Part shown: one piece after another, positions 1 through 9,173 of the stretch
Position numbering within the stretch: the stretch's first letter is position 1
How the letters are laid out: every line of letters starts with the position of its first letter
NCBI GenBank assembly: GCA_031547595.1
Contig: JAVBRU010000075.1
Coordinates: 1-64,000, forward strand
Length of the DNA stretch: 64,000 bases
From: JAVBRU01 sp031547595
GTDB lineage: Bacteria > Bacillota > Clostridia > Christensenellales > Aristaeellaceae
Reading direction: 5' to 3'
The notes under the pieces: generated by a model
The model's input: only the letters and a program-made list of their open reading frames with translations
Told to the model about the DNA's origin: nothing
The model's database searches: none
Made by a program: the position numbers and the translations under genes

Positions 1-726
1 AAGAACTACGTTGATTTCTTCACCAAGGATGCCCGCGCATCTACCGCGCTGACAAACACCCTCAAGATCATGGGCCTGACGCTGATTTTCCAGGTGGGGC
101 TGGCACTGCTGCTGGCACTGCTGGTGGATAACATCAAGAAAGGCCAGCAGTTCTTCCGCGTGGTATACTTCTTCCCCATCGTGATTTCCGCCACCGCCAT
201 CGGCTTGATGTTCAATTTGTTCTATTACTATGACGGCGGCATGCTCAACCAGATCCTCACCAAGCTTGGCTATGACAAGGTGCTGTGGCTCAGCAAAGAG
301 CGCGCCTTCACCATGGTGGCCATCCCCGTGATCTGGCAGTATGTGGGCTTCTACTTTATCATCATCCTCACCGGCCTGGCCGGCGTGCCCGAGGACGTAT
401 ATGAATCCGCCGCCATCGATGGCGCCACCGGCCTTAAAAAAGTGTGGTACATCACTTTGCCGCTGATTTCTGACGTGCTCATCACCTGCGCCACGCTGGC
501 CATCACCGGCGCCATCAAGGTGTTCGACCTGCCCTCTGTGATCGCGGTCAACGGCGCGCCCAATGGCAGCACGTATTTCCTGGGCACCTACATGAACAAC
601 CAGGTATTCACCGCGCAGAACGTAGACTATGGCAGTGCTATTTCAATCGTCATTGTCATCCTGGGCGTGTTGATCGCACAGGTGGTCAACCGGCTGCTGT
701 CCCGCAACAGCCAGGCATTGAGGTGA
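1..726 (+). CDS. Carbohydrate ABC transporter permease, MalF type (5' partial)
   Basis: The reading frame is already open at base 1, so the N-terminus lies outside the window; 241 codons are visible. The protein is hydrophobic with several membrane spans. It carries the cytoplasmic EAA-loop signature of binding-protein-dependent sugar permeases (ESAAIDGA followed by ITLPL, near bases 405-465), which docks on the ATPase. It is the first permease of importer 1, and its TGA sits inside the ribosome binding site of the next permease. Substrate is unknown; the locus suggests an arabinose- or xylose-containing oligosaccharide. The binding-protein gene of this set is presumably upstream of the window. 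Confidence 0.9.
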   Translation, partial: KNYVDFFTKDARASTALTNTLKIMGLTLIFQVGLALLLALLVDNIKKGQQFFRVVYFFPIVISATAIGLMFNLFYYYDGGMLNQILTKLGYDKVLWLSKERAFTMVAIPVIWQYVGFYFIIILTGLAGVPEDVYESAAIDGATGLKKVWYITLPLISDVLITCATLAITGAIKVFDLPSVIAVNGAPNGSTYFLGTYMNNQVFTAQNVDYGSAISIVIVILGVLIAQVVNRLLSRNSQALR

Positions 727-731
727 AGCAT

Positions 732-1886
732 ATGCAGATAACGACAAAAAAAGAGACCCGGCAAAAGACCGAAAAACGCTTTCATTTTAGCAAAGTCATC
801 ATCTACTTTGTGCTGATCATCTGGGCCATAACCACCATCTTCCCCTTCGTGTGGGTGATCAACAACTCGTTCAAGGAATCCTCCCTGGTGATCAGCGACA
901 GCTTTTCGCTGGCGCTTGGCAAGGTATACCGGTATGACAAATACGGCCAGATTGTGCACCGCGATGTACTGAAGGACGAATATGGCCGCGACATGTATGA
1001 TAAGCTGCTGGTGGATGCCGATGGTAATCCTGTGCTTGAAAAAGACACCGTGGGCAACTCCACCATCACCAACTCCGCGCTCAGCAGCATGTTCAGCGGC
1101 ATGCAGCAGAAGGTGGACCCGGCCATTGCCGATTTGCAAGCCTACGACAAGACAAACGGCAAGATACTGTACGACATGGATTCGCCGAAAGTGCTGCGTA
1201 CCCCTACCTTTGCCAACTACACCAACGCCTTCACCAACAACAACGTCAATATCCTGCGCGGCTACAAAAACAGCCTGATCGTCTCCGGCTCTGTGATGCT
1301 GTTTGTGATGCTGCTGTCCACCATGCTGGCCTTTGCCATGACGCGCTATAAGTTTAAGGGGAGAAAAATCCTCAACAGCATGATCGTGGCGGCGCTGATG
1401 TTCCCCGCGTTTTCTACCATCGTGCCGGTGTATCGCATGCTGGCAGGCTGGAACCTGTTTGACACCTTGCAGGGCGTTATCATTGTGCAGACCGCGGGCA
1501 ACCTTGCCTTTGCCTGCACCGTTATGATCGGCTTTGTGTCCGCATTGCCCTATGAGCTGGAGGAGGCTGCCTTTATGGAGGGCTGCGGGGTGTTCCGTAT
1601 CTTCACCAAGATCATCCTGCCCATGAGTAAGCCTGCACTTGCTACTGTCGCCATCTTCACCTTCTTGTGGAGCTACAATGATCTGTTCGTGCAAATGGTG
1701 CTGCTGCGCAGCAAGGCGCTGATGCCCGTTTGCGCCATCCTGCGCGAAATCAGCAGCCAATACGGCACGGACTTTGGCCTCATGGCCGCCGCCGTCACCA
1801 TTATCATCATTCCTGTGCTGGTTGTGTATATGCTGCTGCAAAAAAATATCATTAAAGGCTTGACAGCAGGTGCCGTAAAGGGTTAA
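732..1886 (+). CDS. Carbohydrate ABC transporter permease, MalG type
   Basis: Second permease of importer 1, 384 residues from the ATG at 732, which has GAGGTGA five bases upstream; a GTG at 723 would lie inside that ribosome binding site. The EAA loop is present (LEEAAFMEGCG, then ILPMSKPAL). Unlike ordinary MalG proteins of about 280 residues, it has roughly 100 extra polar residues between the first and second membrane spans (about residues 60-165), which should face outside the cell. MalG relatives with long extracytoplasmic loops occur in Clostridia; whether the loop contacts the binding protein is inference. No ATPase gene lies nearby. Confidence 0.9.
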   Translation: MQITTKKETRQKTEKRFHFSKVIIYFVLIIWAITTIFPFVWVINNSFKESSLVISDSFSLALGKVYRYDKYGQIVHRDVLKDEYGRDMYDKLLVDADGNPVLEKDTVGNSTITNSALSSMFSGMQQKVDPAIADLQAYDKTNGKILYDMDSPKVLRTPTFANYTNAFTNNNVNILRGYKNSLIVSGSVMLFVMLLSTMLAFAMTRYKFKGRKILNSMIVAALMFPAFSTIVPVYRMLAGWNLFDTLQGVIIVQTAGNLAFACTVMIGFVSALPYELEEAAFMEGCGVFRIFTKIILPMSKPALATVAIFTFLWSYNDLFVQMVLLRSKALMPVCAILREISSQYGTDFGLMAAAVTIIIIPVLVVYMLLQKNIIKGLTAGAVKG

Positions 1887-1906
1887 TCTAGCACTGAGGT
1901 GGTGCA

Positions 1907-2644
1907 ATGTACCGCGTTGTGCTGGTGGATGACGAGCATATGATCGTTACGGGTTTGGAGCGCGCCGTGCCCTGGAGCAAGTTTGACTGCCAGGTGGTGG
2001 GCACAGCCTATGATGGCCTGCAGGGTCTGCAGGTGATCCGCGATCAAAAACCCGATATGGTTGTCACCGATATCCGTATGCCCAATTGTGATGGGCTGAG
2101 CATGGTGGCGGCGCTCAAAAGTGAGTTCCCGCGCCTGCAGATTGCTGTATTGACCGCGTTTCGCGATTTCGACTACGCCCAGCAGGCGATCCGGCTGGGC
2201 GTATGCCGCTATTTACTCAAGCCCAGCCGCATGGACGAAATCGAAGAGGCCATCGGCTGCATGACGGGCAATCTCAAGAATCTGCCCGAGGAACTGCCCG
2301 AAACGCCGGAAGAGGCATCCTCCGGCGGTTTTGTGGTGAATACCGCGCTGCAATACATTGCGGCAAACTATGCGCAGCATATTTCGCTGCTTGACGTGGC
2401 GGATCATGTGTTTGTCAGCCAATGGCACTTGTCCAAGCTGCTCAACCGCCATACCGGCAAGAGCTTTCTGGATATTGTGAACGAGCAGCGCGTCAAGCAG
2501 GCCAAAGAGCTGCTCAAAAATCCCGCCCTCAAGGTGCGCGATGTGGCGGAGCAGGTCGGCTTTGCGGATGTGGCGCATTTCTCTAAGATTTTTAAGAAGT
2601 ACACGGGCGTGTCGCCGGTCGCTTTCCGGGATGGGATGGAGTAG
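1907..2644 (+). CDS. Response regulator, REC plus AraC-type DNA-binding domain
   Basis: A 245-residue two-component regulator. Residues 1-120 are a receiver domain with the acidic pair DD (8-9), phospho-acceptor Asp55 in VVTDIRMP and the conserved Lys105. Residues about 140-245 are an AraC/XylS double helix-turn-helix ending in the typical VAEQVGFADVAHFSKIFKK segment. It is much shorter than the usual YesN-type regulators (about 500 residues) because the middle region is missing. GAGGTGG precedes the ATG. The partner histidine kinase is not in the window and is probably upstream. A likely target is the promoter of the GH43 gene about 330 bp downstream, where direct repeats are present. Confidence 0.92.
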   Translation: MYRVVLVDDEHMIVTGLERAVPWSKFDCQVVGTAYDGLQGLQVIRDQKPDMVVTDIRMPNCDGLSMVAALKSEFPRLQIAVLTAFRDFDYAQQAIRLGVCRYLLKPSRMDEIEEAIGCMTGNLKNLPEELPETPEEASSGGFVVNTALQYIAANYAQHISLLDVADHVFVSQWHLSKLLNRHTGKSFLDIVNEQRVKQAKELLKNPALKVRDVAEQVGFADVAHFSKIFKKYTGVSPVAFRDGME

Positions 2645-2658
2645 GGGACGGAGGACGC

Positions 2659-2855
2659 GGGGGCTACTCGCCCCCGACCCCCCCGGCAGGAGACCAGTCT
2701 CCTGCACCTCGGTTTAGTATTTGTTCTGGATAGTTGAGCGCAGTGTGCGTGTACGTAAAAACAGGCAGCTGACCTTGGGAATGCAAGCATTCCACGGCCA
2801 GCTGCCTGTTTTTTCTGTCCCCTGGCTAAGGCCGTGCATGCGCCGTGCACACACA
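2659..2855. repeat. Hairpin-rich intergenic repeat module, copy A
   Basis: This occupies much of the 469-bp gap after the response regulator. In order it contains GGGGGC/GCCCCC arms (2659-2675), GCAGGAGAC/GTCTCCTGC arms (2686-2705), and a large hairpin with 15-bp arms (2757-2771 with 2799-2813) enclosing a GGAATGC/GCATTCC mini-hairpin (2778-2793). The large hairpin ends in a run of T, so it can also act as an intrinsic terminator. A TGTGCGTG/GTGCACACA pair flanks it. The module is related to copies at 21265-21545 and 53922-53983. The rest of the gap holds the promoter region of the GH43 gene. Confidence 0.8.
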
Positions 2856-2922
2856 ACAGGAACTGCGCTGGTTCATTGCAAACAACAACCTGGGATTTGC
2901 ATGGAAAAAGAATAACAAACAA

Positions 2923-2955
2923 TACAAGTATGCTACAAACCTGTACAATATGCTA
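2923..2955 (+). promoter_or_regulatory. Tandem direct repeat, candidate AraC-type activator site
   Basis: TATGCTA occurs at 2929-2935 and 2949-2955, 20 bp apart, each preceded by TACAA (2923-2927 and 2944-2948). Spacing of about two helical turns upstream of a sigma-A promoter fits the tandem sites bound by AraC-family activators. That the response regulator at 1907-2644 binds here is inference. Confidence 0.4.
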
Positions 2956-2976
2956 AATAAAACATACAAAAAGCAC

Positions 2977-3005
2977 TTGACATGTACGAACAATGGGTGT
3001 ATATT
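2977..3005 (+). promoter_or_regulatory. Sigma-A promoter for the GH43 gene
   Basis: TTGACA (2977-2982), 17 bp, then TATATT (3000-3005). It predicts an untranslated leader of roughly 100 bases before the GTG at 3114. The leader shows no riboswitch I can recognise. Confidence 0.7.
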
Positions 3006-3113
3006 ATAATTAGTTAAGACGGATGCAAACTGGTTTAGATACATCTAAAGCAAAGAATGAGCCTTGAACACTAAGTACAAATCCTAACAACACGACGAAG
3101 GGAAGATGCGCGC

Positions 3114-4520
3114 GTGATCAAAAGAGGAATGCTTTGTATCCTGGCACTGTGCTTTATTTTGGTTGGCAGCGCGCTGGGGGAGGCGGCCATGCCCATACCG
3201 AAATTTCAAAACGTCAGCGTGCACGACCCTTCCATCATTCTGGCAGATGATGGCTATTACTATATCTTTGGCAGCCACATGGCAGCGGCCCGCAGCACCA
3301 ACCTGATCCAATGGGAGATGATCTCCACAAACGCCGGCAGCGGCTGCACCTTGGTAGAAAACGTGCAGGTGGAAATGAAGGAAGCACTCTCCTACGCCAA
3401 GACCACCACCTTCTGGGCACCGGATGTGCAGCAGCTGAACGACGGGCGCTATTATATGTATTATTGCACCTGCATTGGCACGTCGCCGCTGTCCGCGCTG
3501 GGCGTGGCGGTGAGCGACAGGCCGGAGGGCCCGTACAAGAACCTGGGCATCTTCCTCAAATCCGGCGCGGCGGGATATAACGCCACCTATTATCCAAATG
3601 TGGTGGATCCGCACACCTTCTTTGATGGAGAGGGGAAGCTGTGGATGGTGTATGGCTCCTACTCCGGCGGCATTTTCATCCTGCAGATGAACCCGGACAC
3701 CGGCTTCCCGCTGGACGGGCAGGGGTATGGCAAAAAGCTGCTGGGCAAAAATCACGCCCGCATAGAAGGCCCATACATCCTATATAATGAACAGACTGAA
3801 TACTATTATTTATTCCTTTCCTTTGGCGGGCTGAATGCCGATGATGGCTACAACATCCGCGTGTGCCGCAGCAAAAACCCCGATGGCCCCTACGAGGACG
3901 CGGTAGGCCACGATATGCTGCAATGCGGCGGCAAGGCGGGCACGTTCTTCAACGATGCGGACTATGTGGATTATGGCGTGAAGCTGATGGGCGGCTACAA
4001 GTTTACTCCCATCAAGGGCGAGAAAAATCAGCTGGCGGTGGCCTACCGCTCGCCCGGGCATAACTCAGCCATCTACGACGCAGAAACCGGGCGCTATTTC
4101 CTGGTGTTCCACACGCGGTTTGCAGGCTCGGGCGAGACGTTCAGCGTGCGCGTGCATCAGCTGTATTTTAACGAAGCGGGCTGGCCTGTGGTATCGCCGC
4201 TGCGCTATGCTGGCGAGAGTGGCTCTTCTCTGATGCAAGGGGAGGGTGTATACAAAATCCTGCTGCACGAGCGCGATATCAACACCGTGGAGCATGTGTC
4301 TCAGGTGGGCACACTGGAAGCGGACGGTACTGTCAGCGGCGCATATGAAGGCACATGGACATACACGGATGAGGTGTTTTCCCTTATGCTGGAGGGCATC
4401 ACCTATACCGGCGTCATGCACACCGCGCTGGACGCCGCGCAGGGCGAATGGGTGACCTGCTTTACCGCGCTGGACGCGAATGGTGCAACTATTTGGGGGA
4501 TCAGGTCTACCGTACAATAA
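3114..4520 (+). CDS. Secreted GH43 arabinanase (endo-1,5-alpha-L-arabinanase-like)
   Basis: A 468-residue secreted glycoside hydrolase. Residues 1-24 are a signal peptide. The five-bladed GH43 catalytic fold follows with the three expected acidic residues: Asp38 in VHDPS (general base), Asp165 in VVDPH (pKa modulator) and Glu218 in RIEGPY (general acid). About 110 C-terminal residues form a separate beta-rich domain, as in Bacillus arabinanases of about 470 residues such as Abn2. It should cut alpha-1,5-arabinan outside the cell and feed the adjacent importers. The start is GTG with GAAGGGA upstream. Exact specificity (endo-arabinanase versus arabinosidase or xylosidase) cannot be fixed by reading alone. 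Confidence 0.88.
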   Translation: MIKRGMLCILALCFILVGSALGEAAMPIPKFQNVSVHDPSIILADDGYYYIFGSHMAAARSTNLIQWEMISTNAGSGCTLVENVQVEMKEALSYAKTTTFWAPDVQQLNDGRYYMYYCTCIGTSPLSALGVAVSDRPEGPYKNLGIFLKSGAAGYNATYYPNVVDPHTFFDGEGKLWMVYGSYSGGIFILQMNPDTGFPLDGQGYGKKLLGKNHARIEGPYILYNEQTEYYYLFLSFGGLNADDGYNIRVCRSKNPDGPYEDAVGHDMLQCGGKAGTFFNDADYVDYGVKLMGGYKFTPIKGEKNQLAVAYRSPGHNSAIYDAETGRYFLVFHTRFAGSGETFSVRVHQLYFNEAGWPVVSPLRYAGESGSSLMQGEGVYKILLHERDINTVEHVSQVGTLEADGTVSGAYEGTWTYTDEVFSLMLEGITYTGVMHTALDAAQGEWVTCFTALDANGATIWGIRSTVQ

Positions 4521-4529
4521 AGATTCGGG

Positions 4530-7397
4530 GTGAAACCGTTGCGTAAAGGGCTGTTAGTTTTGCTGGTGCTGGTGCTTGCCTTTGGCATCCTGCCGGTGCG
4601 GGCGGAAGAAGAATCCTGGATGGCGTTTCAAAGCCTGACAGAGCCAATCTATACCAAGGTGTACGCGCAGTACACGCAGCCTGTGTACGCAGGGGAGGAG
4701 GTAGCGTTCGCTGCCGAGCTGAACCTTGTGATTGGCGACACCGCCGCCGTGGCCATTGATGTGCCTGCGGACGGCTTGTATGAAATCTGGCTGACCTACC
4801 GCAACACCACCCAGAGTGCGCTGCCTACCGAAATGACAGTGCGGCTGGACGACGAGATTCCGTTTTATGAAATGCGCCGCATCAAGCTGAAGAGCCTGTG
4901 GGTGGACGATGGCGTGTTCCCGACCGACCGTTATGGCAACGAAGTGCAGCCGGTGACCCGCGCTGCCGATGTGTGGCAGACGGTGGGCATGGCGGACGCC
5001 GCAGGGCGCACCAGCGTGCCTTTCCTGTATCAGCTGACGGCGGGCAACCACGAGCTGCAGTTCCAGGTGAACGAAGGCGCGACGAAAATTTCCGGCGTCG
5101 CGCTGCGTGCACCGGCTTTGCTGCCAGCCTATCAGGGCGGCGATACTTCCGGCAAGGCGCTGATTGTGATCGAGGGCGAGGCCATTGACAGCCGCAACTC
5201 CTCCAGCATCCACGCCTCCGGCGCGTATGATACGCAGCTGACCCCGTACAGCAGCGAAAAGCGCTTGATCAACCACCTGGAGGGAGGCTCCTTCAGCACG
5301 GCGGGAGACAGCGTTTCCTACCGCTTCACCGCCGAAACAGAGGGCTGGTATCAGCTGGGTTTCTATTATAACCAGAGCGGCAAAACCGATTTCTATGTGT
5401 ATGTGGATATTGCTATCGATGGGCAAATGCCCAGCGAAAAAGCCAATCGTGTCGCATTTGACTACAACAACAGCTATGAACTGCTGACGGTGGACGCGGA
5501 CGGCGTGCCGCAGGCGTTCTACCTGACGGCGGGCGAGCACACCCTGACCCTCACCATCAACGCCGATGTATTGACACCTGTGTACGAAATGATCGACAGC
5601 CTGCTGCGCCGTATCAACGGCCTGTCGCTGGAGGTCGTGCGCCTGACGGGCGGCATCACCACCGATAAATACCGCGATTATCACCTCACCACCTACATCC
5701 CCGGCCTGCAGGATATGCTGTATGCCTGGGCTGAGGAGTGCGAGGATACCGCGAGCAGCATGAAGGTTTACTCCAGCAAGGGCAAGACCTCGTTGTTTGC
5801 GAATCTTCTGCTGTGCGCAGACCAGCTGCGCCGCCTTGGCGATAAGCCCGAGGATCTGCCCCGCCGCCTGACCGAGCTTTCCACCGGCGCGACCAGCGCC
5901 GCGCGCATGCTGGCGCAGCAATTGCAGGATATGGCGGATAACAGCCTTGGCATCGACCAGATTTATTTCTATCAAACGGATGCTCAGCTGCCTGGCCGCC
6001 CCGGCTTCTTCAGCGCCCTCGGCCAGAGCATTCAGCGCTTCTTCAACTCCTTCCAGGCGCAGGAATACAGCGCTGCCGCCGGGGATGGCGAGCATCTGCA
6101 GGTGTGGATTGGCCGCAGCCGCCAGTATGCCGAAATCCTGCAAAACATGATTGACACCCAGTTCACCCCCCAAACCGGCATTGCTGTTGACCTGTCGCTG
6201 ATGCCGGACGCCAACAAGCTGGTGCTGGCCAACGCGGCAGGCACCGCGCCGGACGCGGTGATCTCCCTGCAATACGTGGTGCCGTCTTACCTGAATATTC
6301 GCGGTGCGCTGTATGATTTGACCCAGTTTGAGGACTTTGGCCTCGTGGCGCAGCGCTTTGCGGATGGCCTGTTTGTGCCCTATACGCTGGGCGATGGCAT
6401 CTACGCGATGCCCGAAACCGTGAACTTCTGGGTGATGTTCTACCGCTCGGACATTCTGGAGGCGCTGAACATCGATGTGCCAAACAGCCTGGACGAAGTG
6501 AAGCTGATCTTGCCGGAGCTGCAGCGCCGCAACATGAACTTTTATTGTCCCACGGCGGGCATGATCGGCCTGAAGGTATTCCCCGGCACATTGCCGCTGA
6601 TTTTGCAGGCGGGCGGCAGCATTTATGCAGAAAACCTTGGCAACACAACGCTGGATAGCGATAAATCGCTGGCTGGTTTCCGCGAAATGACCGACCTGTT
6701 CACCATCTATAACATGCCCCCTGATGTGCCCGCGCCGGGCTTCTATCAGCAGTTCCGCGCCGGCACGCTGCCCATTGGCATTGCAGACTTGGCCACCTAC
6801 AACCTGCTGCTCAACGCCGCGCCGGAGCTTGAGGGCCTGTGGGACATCGCGCTGTTCCCCGGCCTGACAAACGAGGACGGCGAGGTGCAGCGCTGGACGA
6901 CCGGCGGCGCGGAAACCATGGGCATACTGTCCGGCACGCAGCGTCCAGATGATGCGTGGAAGTTCCTCAAATGGTGGAGCAGCGAGGAAGTGCAGGCACA
7001 GTTTGGCAACCTTCTGCAATCCACCTACGGACCCGAATACATCTGGCCAACGGCCAATATGAACGCCTTTGCGCAGCTGCCCCTCAAATCCAGCCACAAG
7101 CAGGTGGTGATGGATCAGATGGAGTGGATGACAGAAGCGCCCTGGGTGCTGGGCACCTACATGCTGGAGCGCGAGCTCTCCAACGCCTATATTTCCGTCA
7201 TCGTGGATGGCACTGAGGCGCGCCGCGCCCTGGACACCGCCGTGAAGCGCATCAACCGCGAAACCTTCCGAAAACTGGAAGAGTTTGGCTATTACAAGGA
7301 TGGCGAGATGCTGAAGGACTTCCCCACCCCCACGGTGGAGACAGTGCGAAGCATTATTGCGCAGTATAACGCCACGCATGAGGAGGGCAACAAATGA
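4530..7397 (+). CDS. Very large extracellular solute-binding protein with N-terminal sandwich domains
   Basis: 955 residues, twice the usual size. A signal peptide (cut near PVRA-EEE, no lipobox cysteine) is followed by two beta-rich segments (about 30-190 and 200-375) that look like carbohydrate-binding or galactose-binding-like sandwiches. A helical region (about 380-510) leads to a standard sugar-binding fold (about 520-945, with [19 protein letters not shown] and a C-terminal [12 protein letters not shown]). It is the binding component of importer 2 and overlaps the next permease by ATGA. Without a lipid anchor, how it stays near the permeases is unclear. The GTG at 4530 is used; a TTG at 4539 preceded by GGGGTG is equally plausible. 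Confidence 0.88.
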   Translation: MKPLRKGLLVLLVLVLAFGILPVRAEEESWMAFQSLTEPIYTKVYAQYTQPVYAGEEVAFAAELNLVIGDTAAVAIDVPADGLYEIWLTYRNTTQSALPTEMTVRLDDEIPFYEMRRIKLKSLWVDDGVFPTDRYGNEVQPVTRAADVWQTVGMADAAGRTSVPFLYQLTAGNHELQFQVNEGATKISGVALRAPALLPAYQGGDTSGKALIVIEGEAIDSRNSSSIHASGAYDTQLTPYSSEKRLINHLEGGSFSTAGDSVSYRFTAETEGWYQLGFYYNQSGKTDFYVYVDIAIDGQMPSEKANRVAFDYNNSYELLTVDADGVPQAFYLTAGEHTLTLTINADVLTPVYEMIDSLLRRINGLSLEVVRLTGGITTDKYRDYHLTTYIPGLQDMLYAWAEECEDTASSMKVYSSKGKTSLFANLLLCADQLRRLGDKPEDLPRRLTELSTGATSAARMLAQQLQDMADNSLGIDQIYFYQTDAQLPGRPGFFSALGQSIQRFFNSFQAQEYSAAAGDGEHLQVWIGRSRQYAEILQNMIDTQFTPQTGIAVDLSLMPDANKLVLANAAGTAPDAVISLQYVVPSYLNIRGALYDLTQFEDFGLVAQRFADGLFVPYTLGDGIYAMPETVNFWVMFYRSDILEALNIDVPNSLDEVKLILPELQRRNMNFYCPTAGMIGLKVFPGTLPLILQAGGSIYAENLGNTTLDSDKSLAGFREMTDLFTIYNMPPDVPAPGFYQQFRAGTLPIGIADLATYNLLLNAAPELEGLWDIALFPGLTNEDGEVQRWTTGGAETMGILSGTQRPDDAWKFLKWWSSEEVQAQFGNLLQSTYGPEYIWPTANMNAFAQLPLKSSHKQVVMDQMEWMTEAPWVLGTYMLERELSNAYISVIVDGTEARRALDTAVKRINRETFRKLEEFGYYKDGEMLKDFPTPTVETVRSIIAQYNATHEEGNK

Positions 7398-8278
7398 TCA
7401 CCAAAAAGCGCACGCCCTACCTGTTCCTGCTGCCCTACCTTCTGCTGTTCTCGGTGTTTATCATTGTGCCCACTGCGATGGCGATCGGCCTGAGCTTCAC
7501 CAACTTCAACGCCATTCAGAAGCCCAGCTTTGTGGGGCTGACCAACTATATCAACCTGCTGACGCAGGATACCATCTTTCTGCAATACGTATTGCCCAAC
7601 ACCGTCGTTTTTGCCGTTATCGTGGGCCCGGTAGGGTACATGCTGGCATTCTTCCTGGCATGGTCGCTGTCGCAGCTCACCAAGCTGCCCCGCACCATCC
7701 TGGCGCTGATCATTTATTCCCCCAGCATGACCATGGGCGTGGCCATGACGGTGGTGTGGCGGCTGGTGTTCCTGGGCAATCAGGCGGGCATCGCCAACTA
7801 TGTGCTGACGCAGCTTGGCGTCATCACAGAACCGATCTTGTGGATGGTGAACACGCAGTACCTCCTGCCCATTGTGATCATTGTGGCGCTGTGGAGCAGC
7901 ATGGGCGTGGGCTTCCTGGCCATGCTGGCGGGCCTGCTGAACGTCAGCCCCGAATTGTACGAGGCCGGCGCTATCGATGGTATCAAGAACCGTTTCCAGG
8001 AAGTGTTCTACATCACCATCCCGTCCATGAAGCCGCAGATGCTTTTTGGCGCGGTGATGAGCGTGGTGGGCGCTTTCCAGGCGGGCAACATCGGCGTGCT
8101 GCTTACCGGCACTAACCCCACCCCACTCTACTCTGCGCAATTGATTGTGAATCATATCGAGGACTATGGCTTCCAGCGCTACGAAATGGGTTATGCTGCG
8201 GCGGTGTCTGTGGCGCTGCTGGGGCTGATCTATGCGTTCTCGTTCCTGGCCAAACAGCTATTTACCGAAAAAGACTAA
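7394..8278 (+). CDS. Carbohydrate ABC transporter permease, MalF/UgpA type
   Basis: 294 residues with about six membrane spans, overlapping the binding-protein stop codon by ATGA, so the two are translationally coupled. The EAA loop reads YEAGAIDGI with ITIPSMKP (near bases 7960-8035). Typical family length, no odd insertion. It is the first permease of importer 2. Confidence 0.93.
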   Translation: MITKKRTPYLFLLPYLLLFSVFIIVPTAMAIGLSFTNFNAIQKPSFVGLTNYINLLTQDTIFLQYVLPNTVVFAVIVGPVGYMLAFFLAWSLSQLTKLPRTILALIIYSPSMTMGVAMTVVWRLVFLGNQAGIANYVLTQLGVITEPILWMVNTQYLLPIVIIVALWSSMGVGFLAMLAGLLNVSPELYEAGAIDGIKNRFQEVFYITIPSMKPQMLFGAVMSVVGAFQAGNIGVLLTGTNPTPLYSAQLIVNHIEDYGFQRYEMGYAAAVSVALLGLIYAFSFLAKQLFTEKD

Positions 8279-8296
8279 GAGAGGGGGCAGGGCAAC

Positions 8297-9163
8297 ATGG
8301 CTATCGGCGGCACCAAGGTGAACCCCAAGAAGTTTCACCGCAACCAAATCCCCATCTATTTGTACCTGGTCCCCATCGCGGCGTTTATGGGCATGCCCAT
8401 TGTGTATATCATCAACCATGCCTTTAAGCCCATGGACGAACTCTTTGCGTTCCCGCCCAAATTCCTCGTCAGCCATCCCACGCTGGACAACTTTGAGAAT
8501 CTGTTCTATACGGCGGCGGGCGGCAGCATCCCGATTTCCAGATTTGTGTTCAACTCTGTGCTGGTCACCCTCGCGGTGGTGTTTCTGTCCATCGTGATCA
8601 GCTCCATGGCAGGGTTTGCCCTGTCCAAGATGAAGTTTAAGCTGAAGGGCTTCGTGTTTGAGGTGAACAACGCGGCGCTGATGTTCGTGTCTGTGGCAGT
8701 CACCATCCCGCGCTACCTCACCATCACCTCCATTGGCATTCTGGACACCTATTGGGCGCATATTCTGCCGATGATTGCCATGCCGGTGTGCCTGTTCCTG
8801 GTCAAGCAGTTTATCGATCAGGTGCCGGATGCGCTGCTGGAAGCCGCGCAAATCGAAGGCGCGGGCGCGTTCACGGTGTACCGCAAGGTGATCATTCCGC
8901 TCATCAAACCCGCGCTGGCCACCGGCGCCATCCTGGCCTTCCAGGCGGTGTGGAACAACGTTGAGACCAGCAACCTCTTCACCTCCAGCGAAGGCGTGCG
9001 CACCCTGGCATTCTATATGAACACCTGGACGAAGGTAGACGCGGTGCAGGGCCAGGGCATGGCCGCCGCGGCATCGCTGATCATGTTCATCCCAAACCTC
9101 GTGCTCTTTGTGATCATGCAATCCAGCGTGATGAACACCATGGCGCACAGCGGCTTGAAGTGA
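8297..9163 (+). CDS. Carbohydrate ABC transporter permease, MalG/UgpE type
   Basis: 288 residues, six predicted spans, preceded by GAGAGGGGG. The EAA loop is LEAAQIEGAGAFTVYRKVIIPL, in which the usual Asp-Gly is replaced by Glu-Gly. It partners the permease just upstream to form the importer 2 channel. Only ten bases separate its stop from the next gene, so this is one operon. Confidence 0.93.
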   Translation: MAIGGTKVNPKKFHRNQIPIYLYLVPIAAFMGMPIVYIINHAFKPMDELFAFPPKFLVSHPTLDNFENLFYTAAGGSIPISRFVFNSVLVTLAVVFLSIVISSMAGFALSKMKFKLKGFVFEVNNAALMFVSVAVTIPRYLTITSIGILDTYWAHILPMIAMPVCLFLVKQFIDQVPDALLEAAQIEGAGAFTVYRKVIIPLIKPALATGAILAFQAVWNNVETSNLFTSSEGVRTLAFYMNTWTKVDAVQGQGMAAAASLIMFIPNLVLFVIMQSSVMNTMAHSGLK

Positions 9164-9173
9164 GGGCGTGCGT

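Noticed and set aside
627..1907. A long antisense open frame opposite the MalG-type permease
   Set aside because: Low-complexity His/Gln/Gly-rich translation typical of shadow frames; no initiation signal.
3070..3085. AAGTACAAAT as an AraR operator
   Set aside because: Only a half-site similarity without the second arm; too weak to support.
4554..7379. A 941-codon open frame antisense to the large binding-protein gene
   Set aside because: It mirrors a GC-rich gene with strong third-position bias, has no ribosome binding site or recognisable domain, and the plus-strand protein is clearly real.
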